Assembly: GCA_023055425.1 (NCBI GenBank)
Contig: JALGPY010000006.1
Location: 72,448,127-72,512,126, forward strand
Length of the DNA: 64,000 nucleotides
Source of the DNA: Linanthus parryae
Lineage: Eukaryota > Streptophyta > Magnoliopsida > Ericales > Polemoniaceae
Reading direction: 5' to 3'
Part shown: piece after piece, positions 12,901 to 25,500 of the stretch
How positions within the stretch are numbered: the stretch's first letter is position 1
Layout of the letters: each line of letters begins with the position of its first letter
Notes under the pieces: generated by a model
Database searches by the model: none
Told to the model about the DNA's origin: nothing
The model's input: the letters and a program-made list of their open reading frames with translations, nothing else
Position numbers and translations under genes: made by a program

Positions 12901-15900
12901 CGTGTTGCAGCATTCTCTTTTAATTGTTGAGTTGATCCAATGAGGGACCGGATTGGTGGTAGATATACGAGTTTAACTTCAGTACAATCTATACAAGTTT
13001 TGATATCAGCCCAAAGTGTTTTATGTTTTCTCGCTCTAACATTCTAAATATGTTTTGATATCAGCCCCCAAGAACTCTGAAAATGCTGCTGATCTTATCA
13101 CTCCTTGACCCCGATGCACAATTTTTATTTGTTCACAAGTTTTATACATTGACGGCCAACAAAAGCATTACAAGTTTAAGACGAATTAAAATGCAATGAG
13201 GTTTTGGGAACACAACACCGTTTAGCCTAAAATCATAAAGCTAAAAATTCAAAATTGAAACACAAAGTGGTTGCCTGCTCGCAGCCTTTGCTAGCTTCTA
13301 GTTTGGTTGCTTAACAAGGGAAGTGCAAGGGACCTGAAGAGTATTTTGAGGATACAGTTAACTTCTCATATGCTTACGAGGAATAATACGGAAAAGATAT
13401 CTACAGGTTTATTTGGCTGCAACAAAACCAAGCTCATCTGTCAGGCATGAATGTCTGTTCCAAAAGGGGATTCTTTTGGTCTTTCAACTGGCAGATGGTG
13501 TGCTTAGGTCAAACCACCAGCTGCTGGTGAAATTTTCCATTCTAGACACTGTTAATAATCAAATGAAACGACTCTGAAACTAAAGTCTTCAAACGAGTCC
13601 ACTCTATCTAAATATGGAAACACAAATAAGAAAACAACAGAGGAGAAAGAAAATAAAGACATGTAGCAGACCCAAGCACTTGAAAAACATGGACAAATCA
13701 TAGTCAATTTCTTATTTTGAAAAATGAAGTAGCAGGAATCAAGAGAATGCTCACCTTCTGGCACCAACTACATCAACCTCGTCAAAGAATATTATGCTTG
13801 GTGCAGCAAGCCGAGCTTTTTGAAATGTTTTCCGCAGCAAACTTTCGCCTACTCCAACATACATCGAGTAAAACTCTGCACCACTGATTCGTCATTCATA
13901 AGTTTTCAGGTCATGCTACTGCTCAAAATTGTAGTCAGATGTGATATAGCCAGTACGAGAGACTAGCTGAAACAGAAACAATTGCATTGAAAATAAATAT
14001 TCCGGCGACGTAAAAAAGGCCTTTCTGTGGAGAAGTGTCAAAAAGATCATGGAAATGCATGTATCATGTGTCACATGACAGCCGTACTATACTGGTGTAT
14101 ACAATATAATTATCTTAATATCAGGTCAACAATCAGACACAAGGTCAGATACGACTTCCATCTCATCACTAATTAGCGTGCGCAAAAAACTATCTAAAAC
14201 CATTTTAGAACTTGTGCCCTTTATCATACCCATATTCACTTTAATCCAATGTCTAAGCACCTTCTACAGGATAAGGTAAGAGGGGCTGCGTAGAGTCACC
14301 AAGTTCATTACTTCGCAACAAGTGTCAGGATGCAAGTTGCCACTTCGCATAGCAATGGCAATAACTCAGAGCTGATCCATAACATTTAGATTATTCATTT
14401 ATATAACTCATGCAAGTAAATCTCCGTACAACTATCATAACATATGAATACCAACATCACTTGTAAGATTTAGCAATTTACTTCTTTTTTTTATCTGAAC
14501 TTGTAGGTGGTATTAGATTCTGATATTTGTGAGCCTGTGTGTGCTTTATCCTCTTACAGTTATTGCAAGCAGCCTCAAGTCCGGGTAAAGGAGGAATCAC
14601 GCCGTAAGCTGGCAGCTAGCGTAAAACATTGCCACTACTTATGAACATGGATACAAGAGATCCGGTTATTTGTAATACTATTATCTGATGCTCCATGTTC
14701 TAAAGCTGTATGGGTGTTTTCTAATAAAGCAAGAATCCATTGTTGTAAAGCTACTTTGAAGTGATAACATGTAACTAGTCTTGACGGTCGCAAAAAGAAA
14801 AAGAACTGCTGTGGCCCTGAGTGGATTCTATACAGTTAAAATCAATGCTTAATTGCAGTAAAAACCTAGGGTGAAAGTCCAAGGCAGAGGAGTGTTTTCA
14901 ATGCAAAAACTGGAGCATTCAATGAGAAGAAAATCTTCTTCTATAACATTCCATGCAATGGTTGAAAGACCACATAAAAACCAACATGACTAGTGAGATA
15001 TTTAGTTTGTAGGAAATATTACCCATATCAATTGATGGGTTTTTTTATAAAATAAGAAAATAAGTGCAGAATTAAGGAATATATTTGTCCTTTGCAGAAC
15101 CGTCAGAATCTTATTTCCTGCAGGCAACTGTTTGAAATATTTGGTTAATTGAAACCAAATCCAGATCCTCTTGTTAGTCATGGGCTTTAAAGTATTAGGT
15201 CCAAAGGAAGAGTCATTAGCAGCTGATATCTTCAGAAGCTCTCCACAGATAAATTCACTATTTGGGGTAGAAAGATAAAAAGTAAGTTAAATCCTGCAGC
15301 AGCTCGACATTGTATCTTCTTTTTCTGTAAGAATATTGTAACTGAAAGCTTCTGAAATTAATAAGTGTATTTACTTTACTCATTCAGAATATATAGGATA
15401 GGCTATCGCTTTCTATCTTTAGAGGTGTAAAAAAAATCTTTAGAATTAAATGTTTTCAGCTAAATAGCTTTGGAAGGATGCTGCTTATCAAAAAGTTCAC
15501 GACGGTGGTTAAATGATACACCCAAAAGAGTGAAGAACTGCATAGTTTATACTTTGTAGTTTTTACCTAAGAACCACAGATGGCTTCCCAAAAAGCAACT
15601 TAATATAAACAATGAACAGAAAAACTGATGCTATCCAAGTGAAGAGATCAAACCTCAAGGAGATAAATGACGCCTGGGCTGCATGAGCTGCAGCTTTGGC
15701 AAGGGTTGTCTTCGAGCACCCTGGAGGTCCATGAAGTAGAACTCCACGATAAGGTAATAATCCAAGTCTTCTAAATGCTGCAGAGTGCTTTATGGGCCAC
15801 TCAACAGCTTGCTGGAGCTTTTTCTGATCCAAACAAAGTGCATTGTTTCGATTTAATAAAAACTAAATGATTCTCAAACATAACCAACAGGAGCTATAGT

Positions 15901-18900
15901 GAATCAATGATCCCATACCTTAACATCTTTCAATCCACCAATATCATCCCAAGAAACTTTTGGAATTTCTACAGTCGCACCAATTGTTATGCTAGGACCA
16001 ATAACTGATCTTGCATGTTTCCAGTCATCAATTGTTAAGCAACGCGTGCAACTCTCATCATCTGTTTCCAAAGATCTTTCTGCAGAATTAAGGGCCTCAC
16101 CACACAAAGCTTCTAAATCAGCCCCGACATAACCATTGCATAAAGAAACGATGGTTCGTAAATCAACGCCAGGATCCAAACAAAGCTTCTTTGAATGGAG
16201 CTACAAAAGATAAGCATAAAGTATTACTTTCCTGAACAACATAATCATTCAACTCAGACTGGGTAACACGTCCCACATTTCTGACGATGACTAGCCATTA
16301 GGTATATAGGTAATGTCAAACCAAACCTTAAGTATTTGATAGCGTTCCTCTTCCGTAGGTGCTGTTACTTCAACCTCAGAATCAAAACGCCCTGACCTTC
16401 TCAGCATGGGTTCTACTGCATCCAGTCTATGCACAGGAAACGGAATTCACAATTAAATCTACGCTGTTAACATTTACAAGGAACGCGGAGCAAGAGAAGG
16501 GCACGTCAGAGCTCTAACAATGATCATAACATTCAATTGGTTTTAACCGAATATTCCAGATACATGCAGCAAATGGGTATTTACATTTTTGAGCATATTT
16601 TTACACATAATCCATTTATATAGGGACTTCAATAAGAGGTTAATTTTTTTGATAAGAGGTTAATGAGCATTGAACATTACTGCTGAATTTTTTTAACATG
16701 TAGAATGCATGCTTCAGTACACAAGAACTGACAAAGAGCACGATGGTACAGATAATTATACACTGACACACAAGTGTTTAAACTGCAAAAGAGGTAATCC
16801 TGGTAGCAACCAACTTTATGTTACTATTTTACAAGACAAACAGTGTAGCATCACTGTACCAGAATATCATTTTTTAGGAATCGTCAACACTCAGATGCAA
16901 CCAGCACAAAAAAAAAAAAAAGCACGAAGTGGTTGATTAAGGTTGCTGTGTATATCAATCGGCTTCAGTCTGGAAAAAGACTAACTTGTCGACATACCAA
17001 ACCAACTAATAGAGGTTAGCTGCAGGTTCTCAAACAAAATTGTGATGTGCAAGTGAAGACTGGGCCAAGCAGTGAAGTGACATATATTGCCAGTTGGCTT
17101 TTGTTTTGCTCCCAAAGGTTGAAACCGTTTTTAGCAGTTAAGTTTACAAGACGAACTATAGAGCAACCCAGGTTAGGTTGTTCTTTTATCTGAGTCGTAG
17201 GATGACTAGAGGTCCAATTAAGATAGTGAGTTTTGTATGCAGCACTTAAAAGAATAAGAGAACTTGAAGTTTCATGCACCCATTATATGGAGCACTGAAA
17301 TTGACATCAGGTACTTAATTCCTAGAAAAAGTTCAAAGAAAGAGCCAACGGGGTCACTGGGAGCAACCATTTCCGATTAAGCCGAACAGCTAACATTTCC
17401 ACAGTGAACTGGAAGTTGGTAGGTTTGACTGGGCACTTGACCCAAATACACTTCATTTCTTCAGACCAAAAAGAACCTTCTATACAGCATTACAGCCATG
17501 GTTATGCTGAAGTGTCAGGGACAGGCCTAGATATTTTAGTACAGAGGAAGGTCAAATAACTCCATTTGTGATTAAAAAAATCCATCCCCTTTTGTTCCAC
17601 GTTCTAAAATACGTTGATTTTAAAATATTTATAACTACAGCCGTCTGCAGTACTCGGTTCGTAATTTTTCTTTGGAAAACTCCAGGTTATGTGATTCATG
17701 TGTCTGTGTCAAGCTATCCAAATCGAGGCCACCATTGCATAAAGACAATTTGGATATTACTACTAGTATGAGGTGCCATGTAACTTCTGGAAAACCTGGG
17801 AACGGCGATGATCACTTTGGAACTGTATATGGATCCATCAAGACGAGAGTTGGGAAAAAGAATGATAATGGGGAACAGTATGTTACAATCCTAGATATGC
17901 TAGAAGTATAGAGATACCTGTAAGTAGATGCCACAACAACTACTTGTGGTAAAGATCTTGATGACGGATTGTTGGAGTCCATCAGCATGGCTAGTTGAGA
18001 AGCTAAATGAACATCTTGCTGTCCTCTGCATTCAAGGACGAGTTCCATAAATAAGAAAAACGGTAATTCCTGAGCTAAAATATAGTAGAATTAAGAGATC
18101 TTTTCAAACCAATTTTTAACATTCTCCACACTACTTTCAACGTATGTGGCAATGATACCACGCAGATAAAACTACCAAGGACTAACTAGCGTATGGGAGA
18201 CCATTCACAATGCAAACCCTAAAACCTTTCCCAGAAGTAGGAGAAAACAAAGCCATCTGAAATACCACGGATACTAAAAACTAAGAGTTTCCATATTTTG
18301 ATCACGGGCTTGAAAGAAATCACAGACCTCATATCGCGACGGGGGCAAAGTGCATCAATTTCGTGGACATAAATAACTGATGGCTTGCCCGATTTTGCAT
18401 GATCCACTGCTTCTGAAAAAGCGTCCTGCAAGACTTTCCCGCTATCTACAACATGTGCACCATGGACAGATTGGCGACTGCAAGGTAAATCAACAGGGGA
18501 GAATACACATGAAATGTCAACAAATAAAACAATTTTAAAAAGGTAACTTCTCATTGGTCATATTTATTTTTCTCTCTATTTTCATTTTGTATATCCGTTT
18601 TTGGGATCTACACCTGTAAAAAGTACCCCCCCCCCCCAAGTAACAAGCTGAGACCACCAGCTACGCCAGACGGTCTAAAGGAGCTGCAAACCGCAAAGTT
18701 GATGAGAGTTTCTACTTCCTAACTTTTGAAGGCTTGAACTGTCCCACACGACGGCTCATTTCAAACGAAAGAACGATAATTTTCGTAAAGAACAAAAAAA
18801 AAGTTAATTCATTCCGTTTATACTACTAGTAACTAAGCATCAAACAAGAAATTACCAGACCCCCTTTATGATTCCTCTCACACTTCCATCTTATTTTACT

Positions 18901-19461
18901 ATTATTTCCAAAATATTTTTAGATTCACAAGTTCCAAATACATTCTTATGAAACATAGTTTAATGCAAGAGTATGAGCTTACCTAATAATAGTTAAGTGT
19001 GCGCCGCATTCTCGAACAACTGCACGTACCATAGTTGTCTATACCATTGCCAATGAAACACCAGAAAAACAACAATCAAAATACCATACACACCTCAATC
19101 GACTTAGTTCATTAACTAAAAAAATGTGTCACCAATACACAGGAGAATGAAATCGCTACCTTTCCGGAGCCAGGAGGCCCATAAAGCAGCAACCCTTGAG
19201 AAAACTGATGATATCACAAGAACCCAGATGAAATCAATCCGATTGACAGGTAACAGAGAGAGAAAGATGGGTATTAGAAGCTTTTTCAGTGAAGTATATA
19301 TATACCTTGAGACCGATCTTTTTTGCCTCGTGATGGTAGGAGAAAGGGAAAGTGATGAATTCTCTGAGCGCCCGGAGAGGTTCGGCGTACCCAGCAATTT
19401 CTTCCTCCGCCTTCCATTTTCTGGTGGTGGTGTTGCAGTTGTTGGTGCTGCTCGCATCCAT
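9905..19461 (-). CDS. CDC48B: CDC48B-type AAA+ ATPase (cell division control protein 48 homolog B), 12 coding exons
   Basis: Exons by frame and GT-AG borders: 19461-19306, 19204-19160, 19038-18983, 18477-18328, 18025-17918, 16426-16327, 16200-15919, 15823-15654, 13883-13755, 11624-11537, 11445-11368, 10390-9905; the phases join into 615 codons plus TGA, close to the roughly 600 residues of plant CDC48B. Two AAA domains: D1 Walker A GPPGSGKT (61-68) and arginine finger SGRFD (183-187); D2 Walker A GPPGCSKT (331-338), Walker B FFDEVD (388-393), sensor-1 ATN (435-437), RPGRFD (448-453). A hydrophobic stretch near 578-601 could anchor the C terminus. In D1 the Walker B Asp is His124 and the sensor-1 Asn is Tyr171, so D1 hydrolysis is probably impaired while D2 looks intact. 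CDC48 relatives extract or unfold ubiquitin-marked proteins; CDC48B's exact substrate is not evident here. No frameshift or premature stop was found. Confidence 0.9.
12467..12669. mobile_element. 203-bp MITE with about 70-bp terminal inverted repeats in a CDC48B intron
   Basis: The arms 12467-12540 and 12596-12669 are inverted copies, both centred on GGCATGCATGCC and GTGGTGGGGCAC. Six bases TATCAC flank both ends (12461-12466, 12670-12675) as a target duplication. No coding capacity. The superfamily is not assigned. It lies in the 2.1-kb intron between exons 9 and 10, away from splice sites. Confidence 0.75.
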
Positions 19462-19782
19462 GTCCGCGCGGTTCAATTTCAAAGAGAATGGGGAGGGGTT
19501 CAGGGTTTAACGAGCTGTTGGAGACGTCTGGTTTTGGAGAGGCGAGTAAAGAATGGGTTAATTACAATTAACTCCCTTCCGGTCCGGAATGGCCCGAACA
19601 GCCCGTTCCGTGTTGAACGGATCAGGGGTGGATTCGTACCGGTCCGAATCCCGGTTTGTTCCGCCCCGATCCCGCAAGATTTGAAAATTTCGGTATGATC
19701 CGTTCCGATACTAGTTAAATATTGGCCCAAAACTGTTTCCTAAAATAATACGAACTTATGCGCAAGAAATAAACTCAATCTT
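19462..19782. other. 5' flank of CDC48B
   Basis: This holds the 5' leader and proximal promoter of the minus-strand gene, about 320 bp before the copia insertion. Part of it (about 19575-19680) is rich in CCGGTCCG/CCCGG motifs. No convincing TATA box was identified. The copia LTR now sits where the distal promoter would be. Confidence 0.45.
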
Positions 19783-19787
19783 ATATA

Positions 19788-20455
19788 TGTTATGAAATTT
19801 GTATTTGGACTTAGGGTGAATATCCACAATAGTGGGTAGTCCATGTTTTATGTTTACATTTAGGACTATTACACTATGTTTGGATTACAAGATTTGGTGA
19901 GAAAAGAAAAGAATTGGCAAGACAATGTTTTCTCATTCGCGTTTGGATAAGTTTTTAGGTAAGAGAAAGCATGAGAAAATAAATCTCACGTAGTCCAAAT
20001 TTTCTATCTCAGCAAAAGTGATGAGATTTGGTGAGAAAATAAACAAGAAGAGAGCCAATATTTTTGGCTGTGACTGGATAATCCATAAAAAAAATAGAAC
20101 ATTACATTATCTTAACGTTAGTGAAGGTTATTTTGGTAAAAACTTTTGAAATATTTTCTTTTCCTTCCCATTAATATGCTAAACCAAAAATGAAATACGA
20201 GAAAGCATAATCTTTTTTTTATCATTTCTCAATGAAGTAATCCAAACAAACATGCGAGAAAATTTAATCGTTTCTCATCATTTTTTTTTCTCACATAATT
20301 TAAGTTTTCTTCTCATTTCTTTTCTCACTTGATTCAAAACTAAGTGTTAGTCCACCCTAAAATCTATATAAAGGGTGTAGGGCTAGTGATTATTTTACAC
20401 ACATCAATAAGATCTCTCTTATTGTTTCTCCCAATTACTTCTCTCATTCTCAACA
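19788..20455 (+). repeat. 5' LTR of the copia element, split by a MITE
   Basis: Matches 27897-28086 after removing 19872-20346 and one TTA. A TATAAAG-like box near 20367 survives, and the LTR ends CAACA at 20455. TTATCAGCACG follows at 20458, where the primer site should be; it is not the usual tRNA-iMet 3'-end match. Confidence 0.85.
19872..20346. mobile_element. 475-bp MITE in the copia 5' LTR
   Basis: Starts CACTATGTTTGGATTACAAG and ends with the imperfect inverse (CTTGATTCAAAACTAAGTG). It is flanked by TTA (19869-19871, 20347-20349) and absent from the 3' LTR, which shows the empty site. A 3-bp TTA duplication fits PIF/Harbinger or CACTA types; the terminal CACTA favours the latter, but the class is open. 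Confidence 0.72.
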
Positions 20456-21120
20456 CGTTATCAGCACGTACTCTACAAAGATCAAAAATCCGAAAAAAAT
20501 TTGAAGATCCGGAACTGAATGTACTATTTTTACTCTATTTCTCACATGCAAAGATCTGTAAAAGAGGCGAAAGATAGGTTTTGTCTTATGGCAATTCAAC
20601 CATCTTTATAGGCCTCTAGATAGTAGATTGGCAAATTGATATTTGTTTTCTCCGCCGTCAAATATGCCCACGAAGGGTTACAAGTACAGTACCTACTTTT
20701 GTTTGATTCTGGCAGGTGTAGAAACATAGATGTCCATAACCTCATAGATCCTAATAATGCCCTTCTATAGCCCCACATCTCTGTTTCTTTTTTTTTTTTT
20801 TTTTTTACTTTTCAATTGCATTACGTAGTGGGTTTGGTAAGGAAGGTATTTTCTAGTTTTATTTTTCTTTTTCTTTGATTATGAGTTTAGAAGATTTTAG
20901 CTACTTTTTTTTTTTTATGGAAGAAGATTTTAGCTACTGTTTGGGTGAGATTAGGCTCTTTCGTGACCTTCCTGGAAAAGAAAATATGAACTATCCCAAA
21001 TGGTGTAGACTAATACAGAGATTCCAATAGCATGTCTTTATTTGTCCGATTATTTTTATACAGTATTTAGGATGCTTAATGTATATTTCTTTTAATAGCT
21101 TGTTTACTATGAGTGAAAAG

Positions 21121-21951
21121 GTGATCTCCTGAAGAGTTCCTAACCCTAAACCACATGTTGGTCCAAGCTATTTGTACACTTTCAATATCATTTTTTTTCA
21201 CACTTGAAGTTGTGAATTTGCAATAATTTTTTTCTGTGACCTGAAATTACGTTACTTTTTTTTTATGACCCGAAGTCATAAATTTATTATAAGGTATCTC
21301 CTGAAGAGATCGTATTAAATTCTAAATAGACTTGCAAAAGTCATGATCCATACCTGAAGTTATGGATTACTTGGAAAATTAATCGTAACTGGAAGTTGCG
21401 ACAATTCTTTTTATGACCTAAAGTCATAACTTTAGTTACATCTCCTGAAGAGATGTCCTATACTTTTCATGTAAACCTCCCGAAGAGGTCATACTTTATC
21501 GCTTCTATTCTTTTAATTTTTATGCATTTTTTTTTCTGCTTTTATTCTTCTAATCTCTCATTATGGATCAAAAGCTAACCTCCTGAAGAGGATTCGAAAT
21601 CGCCATGGATGTTAAATCTGGATATGTCATATGTACCCGAAGTTACATATTACATGATATCATAACTTGCAGTTATGAATATTAGAACATGCAGTTCTAA
21701 AATATTTTAACGAGAAATCTCCTGAAGAGATAACTTATGATCCACCCTCCAGAAGAGGATGAACTGCATTTACTGTTTAATTTTTCTTATTATTATTTTG
21801 TACTTAGAGTTACATTACTTGTTAAAACTTGTTAATAACTAAGTTTTTTTAATAACATTGTTGTACATGTCTTTCATCATTGATCCTCAATTGGTCTCTG
21901 GTGTGGCCCCACCCCCTGAAGCGGGTGGAAGCACATTCCCTGAAGTGAATG
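21121..21951 (+). repeat. Array of about 15 short hairpins with a shared CCYGAAG loop core
   Basis: Stems differ but the loop core repeats. Examples: 21262-21282 stem TTTATGAC, loop CCGAA; 21346-21367 stem ATCCATA, loop CCTGAAGT; 21411-21429 stem TTATGAC, loop CTAAA; 21438-21456 stem ACATCTC, loop CTGAA; 21629-21650 stem ATATGTA, loop CCCGAAGT; 21910-21927 stem CACCC, loop CCTGAAGC; 21934-21951 stem CATTC, loop CCTGAAGT. Others lie at 21197-21216, 21296-21310, 21475-21489, 21579-21591 and 21717-21731. Variant loops occur at 21383-21401 (GGA), 21660-21678 (TGC) and 21682-21700 (ATGCA). They lie between the 5' LTR and the gag remnant, the last two inside gag. Confidence 0.75.
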
Positions 21952-22280
21952 CTGCTTACAAGTTCAGAATAATCCACGTAACAATACTTTCGATCGTGGT
22001 AAACACCAGAATCGGGGGAGAAAATATGGGAGAAGAAGATACAATGCACCAGAAGTAGCAATTGGAGTTCCCCCCAACAAATATAAATATTTGTCGTCGA
22101 TGTGGCACAAGTGGACATTGGTCTCGTACCTGTCGTACACCAAGACACTTGGTTGCCCTTTATATTCCATCTCAAAAGGACAACCCCGAGTTAAATCTTG
22201 TTGAATTTGAGGCACCACTAGCGGAGTTTAACGTCGATGATCTCCTTTCCCTTGGAACAGACTTTGACGATATCGATTGA
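21858..22280 (+). pseudogene. Copia gag remnant (nucleocapsid end only)
   Basis: Frames at 21858-22058 and 22062-22280 preserve the tail of gag: a linker with Pro/Glu codons, an Arg/Asn-rich stretch visible in a shifted frame, and one zinc knuckle CRRCGTSGHWSRTC (CX2CX4HX4C). The capsid part expected upstream is absent; the preceding 1.4 kb is non-coding and full of hairpins. At least one frameshift splits the remnant. Bases 22281-22503 are AT-rich with no open frame and end in an acceptor-like TAAATTATAG just before the protease frame. Confidence 0.7.
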
Positions 22281-22503
22281 TGACACTACAAATTTTTAAG
22301 AAGCCAATTATGTTTATTTGAAGTTTAATTTAGAACTCTTATTTCATCTATTTTAGAATTCAGACTTTGAGTTGTGTTTAATTACATAATCATTTGGTTA
22401 GTTTTTTTTTTGTTTGCTATGAAATTTGAATTAGAGTCCTAGTTATGGATCACAATTTCGAATTCATATTTATTTATAGATTGTCTTTTAAATTATAGAT
22501 ACC

Positions 22504-25500
22504 GTGGTGATTGGCAATGACGCGTGTCTGGTGGACAGTGGAACCACACACACAATACTGCGTCATAAGGAGTGCTTCTTGAATTTATCAACAGTTCAAG
22601 CAAATGTACATACAATTTCTGATATGTCAAATGTAATTGAGGGCTCCGGAAGAGCATCAATTATTTTGCCGGGTGGAACAATACTTCATATAAAAGAGGC
22701 TCTGTATTCTAGCAAATCTAGCAGAAATTTGCTAAGTTTTAAAGACATCCGTCTCAATGGATATCATATTGAAACTCTCGATGAGTATAAGATGGAGTAT
22801 ATGTGCATTATTTCTTATAGTTCATGCCAGAAGCATGTATTAGAAAAAATTCCTGCTTTATACTCTGGATTATATCACACTTATATCCAAGCAGTTGAAA
22901 TAAATGTCGTTATGAAACCAAGTGATCCAGAAAAATTTATGCTTTTGCATAATCGACTTGGCCACCCAGGCACCACCATGTTAAGGCGTATTATTGAAAA
23001 TTCTATTGGACATCCCTTAAAGAATCAGAAGGTTCTTTTACCAAATGAACACCCATGTAACGCGTGTTCTCAAGGGAAACTCATAATACGACCTTCACCA
23101 ATGAAAGTTGGTCTTGAATCTCCCAAGTTTTTGGAGAGAATTCAAGGAGATATATGTGGACCAATACATCCACCAAGTGGTCCAGTTTATTATTTTATGG
23201 TGTTAGTAGATACATCTACTAGATGTTCACATGTGTGCTTATTGTCCACATGAAATGTTGCTTTTGCCCGTCTTTTGGGCATTATAATTAAGCTACGAGC
23301 ACATTTCCCTGATCATCCTATCAAGTCGATACGACTAGATAATGCTGGTGAATTCACATCACAGTATTTTGATGATTATTGCATGTCAGTTGGTATACAT
23401 GTTGAGCACCCCGTTGCACATGTACACACCCAAAATGGTTTAGCTGAATCTTTTATAAAAAGAATTCAATTGACAGCTAAACATTTATTGATGAAAACAA
23501 ATATGCCCATCTCTGTTTCGGGACATGCTGTTTTACATGTTGCCGCTTTAATTCACTTACGTCATACTTCTTATCTTAAAAACTCCCCTTTACAACTTGT
23601 ACTTGGTCAACCACCAGATATTTCCCACCTACGTATTTTTGGGTGCGCTGTGCAAGTTCCTATTGCGCCATCACGTCGTAGTAAGATGGGTCCCTAGCGG
23701 CGACTGGGTATTTAGGGGGAGACAAGTCGCAGCCTGAAGCTCGACATTTAATTTCTTGGAATACTTCAACGATATCACACATGGATAAACAAACTAAACA
23801 GTGTGAATTTGAAGTTCAAAGAATTCTTAAGCTGCAAAGCATAGCAAATGAAATGCCTGATGCATTTGTGGATACAAGTAAAGTTGTAAAATCTGATATA
23901 CCAGCTGTGAATGCTCCATCACAGATAATAGTCTGAGTAGGAAAAGATTTGAGCATAAAAGCGAATGAATCCAGAGCACGCCAGAAGCGTGGAAGACCTG
24001 TAGGCTCAAAAGATTTAGTTCCTAGAAAAAGGAAGATAAATCAAGCAACTGTAGTAAATCTAAATGATTCTACAAAGACAACAAATGATACCACCAGTGT
24101 TGGTAATGCGTTCCCAAAGATAATTGATCTAAATTTAGCCCTTGAAGAGGACATGGTACCTGAAAATCAAGAGATCTCGATCAATTACATATGTTCCGGA
24201 CATATATGGGAACGAAGTAATGTTGTCTTGATGACACATTTGTCTTTAATATTGCACTTGAGATAAGTGGTGATGACCACGAACCACGATCGGTTGATGA
24301 GTGTCAACGACGTGAGGATTGGCCAAAATGGCAAGAAGCAATACAGGCCGAATTAAAATCTCTAGCAAAGCGCAAGGTGTTTGGGCCAGTAGTTCAAACT
24401 CCAAGTGATGTGAAACCCGTTGGATCAAAATGGGTATTTGTGCGGAAACGCAATGATAAATATGAGATTACAAGATACAAAGCTCGACTTGTATCTCAAG
24501 ATTTCTCGCAAAGACCTGGCATTGATTATGAAGAAACATACTTGCTGGTTATGGATGCGACAAGTTTTTGATATTTAATAAGTTTAGCTGCATCCGAAAA
24601 TTTGTACATGCAATTGATGGATGTTGTGACAGCATACCTATATGGTTCACTTGGTAGCGATATCTACATGAAAATCCCTGAAAGATTTAAGTTGCTGAAG
24701 CAACACAACCACGTAGTACATATTCAATTAAACTCCAGAGATCATTGTACGGATTGAAACAATCTGGAAGGATGTGGTATAATCGCTTAAGTGAATACTT
24801 ATTGAAAGAAGGGTATGTCAATAATCAAATATTTCCTTGCATATTCATAAAGAAATATCTTAAGGGATTTGTGATAGTTGCAGTGTATGTAGACGATTTG
24901 AATATCATTGGGACTCTTTATTGAAATTGCCTTATACCTGAAAAAGGAATATGAAATGAAGGATTTGGGAAAGACTAAATTTTGTCTTGGTTTACAAATC
25001 GAGCATTTGAAAGAAGGTAGTTTACTTCATCAATCAGATTATACTAAGAAAATACTTGAGAGATTTAGCATGGAAAAAGCACATCCATTAACTACCCCGA
25101 TGGTAGTTAGTCACTTAATGCAAACAATGACCAATTTCGTCCATAAGAGGATGGCAAAGAATTACTTGGTCCTGAAGTACCATACCTTAGTGAAATTGGT
25201 GCTTTGATGAATTTAGCAAATTGTACTAGGCCAGATATTGCATTTTCTGTTAATCTTTTGGCCAGGTTTAGCTCAAATCCTACTCGCGGGCATTGGAATG
25301 GAGTTAACATATATTGCGGTACTTGCGTGGATCCATTGATTTGGTATAATTCTATCCTAGAGGTTCAAATACTTCTCTAGTTGGATATGCATATGTTGTC
25401 TACTTGTCGATCCACACAATGCAAGATCACAAACAGGATATGTATTCAGCTATGGAGGCACAGCAATTTCTTGACGATCAATGAATCAGACAATGACAGC

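Noticed and set aside
14250..14320. Possible SINE piece in a CDC48B intron (AAGGTAAGAGGGGCTGCGTAG)
   Set aside because: Only a short similarity to a common plant repeat phrase; no ends or tail could be defined.
18626..18640. Poly-C tract as a regulatory element
   Set aside because: A simple homopolymer in an intron with no supporting context.
21121..21951. CRISPR-like array
   Set aside because: The repeats are palindromic hairpins with variable stems and no constant repeat-spacer pattern, in a plant copia leader.
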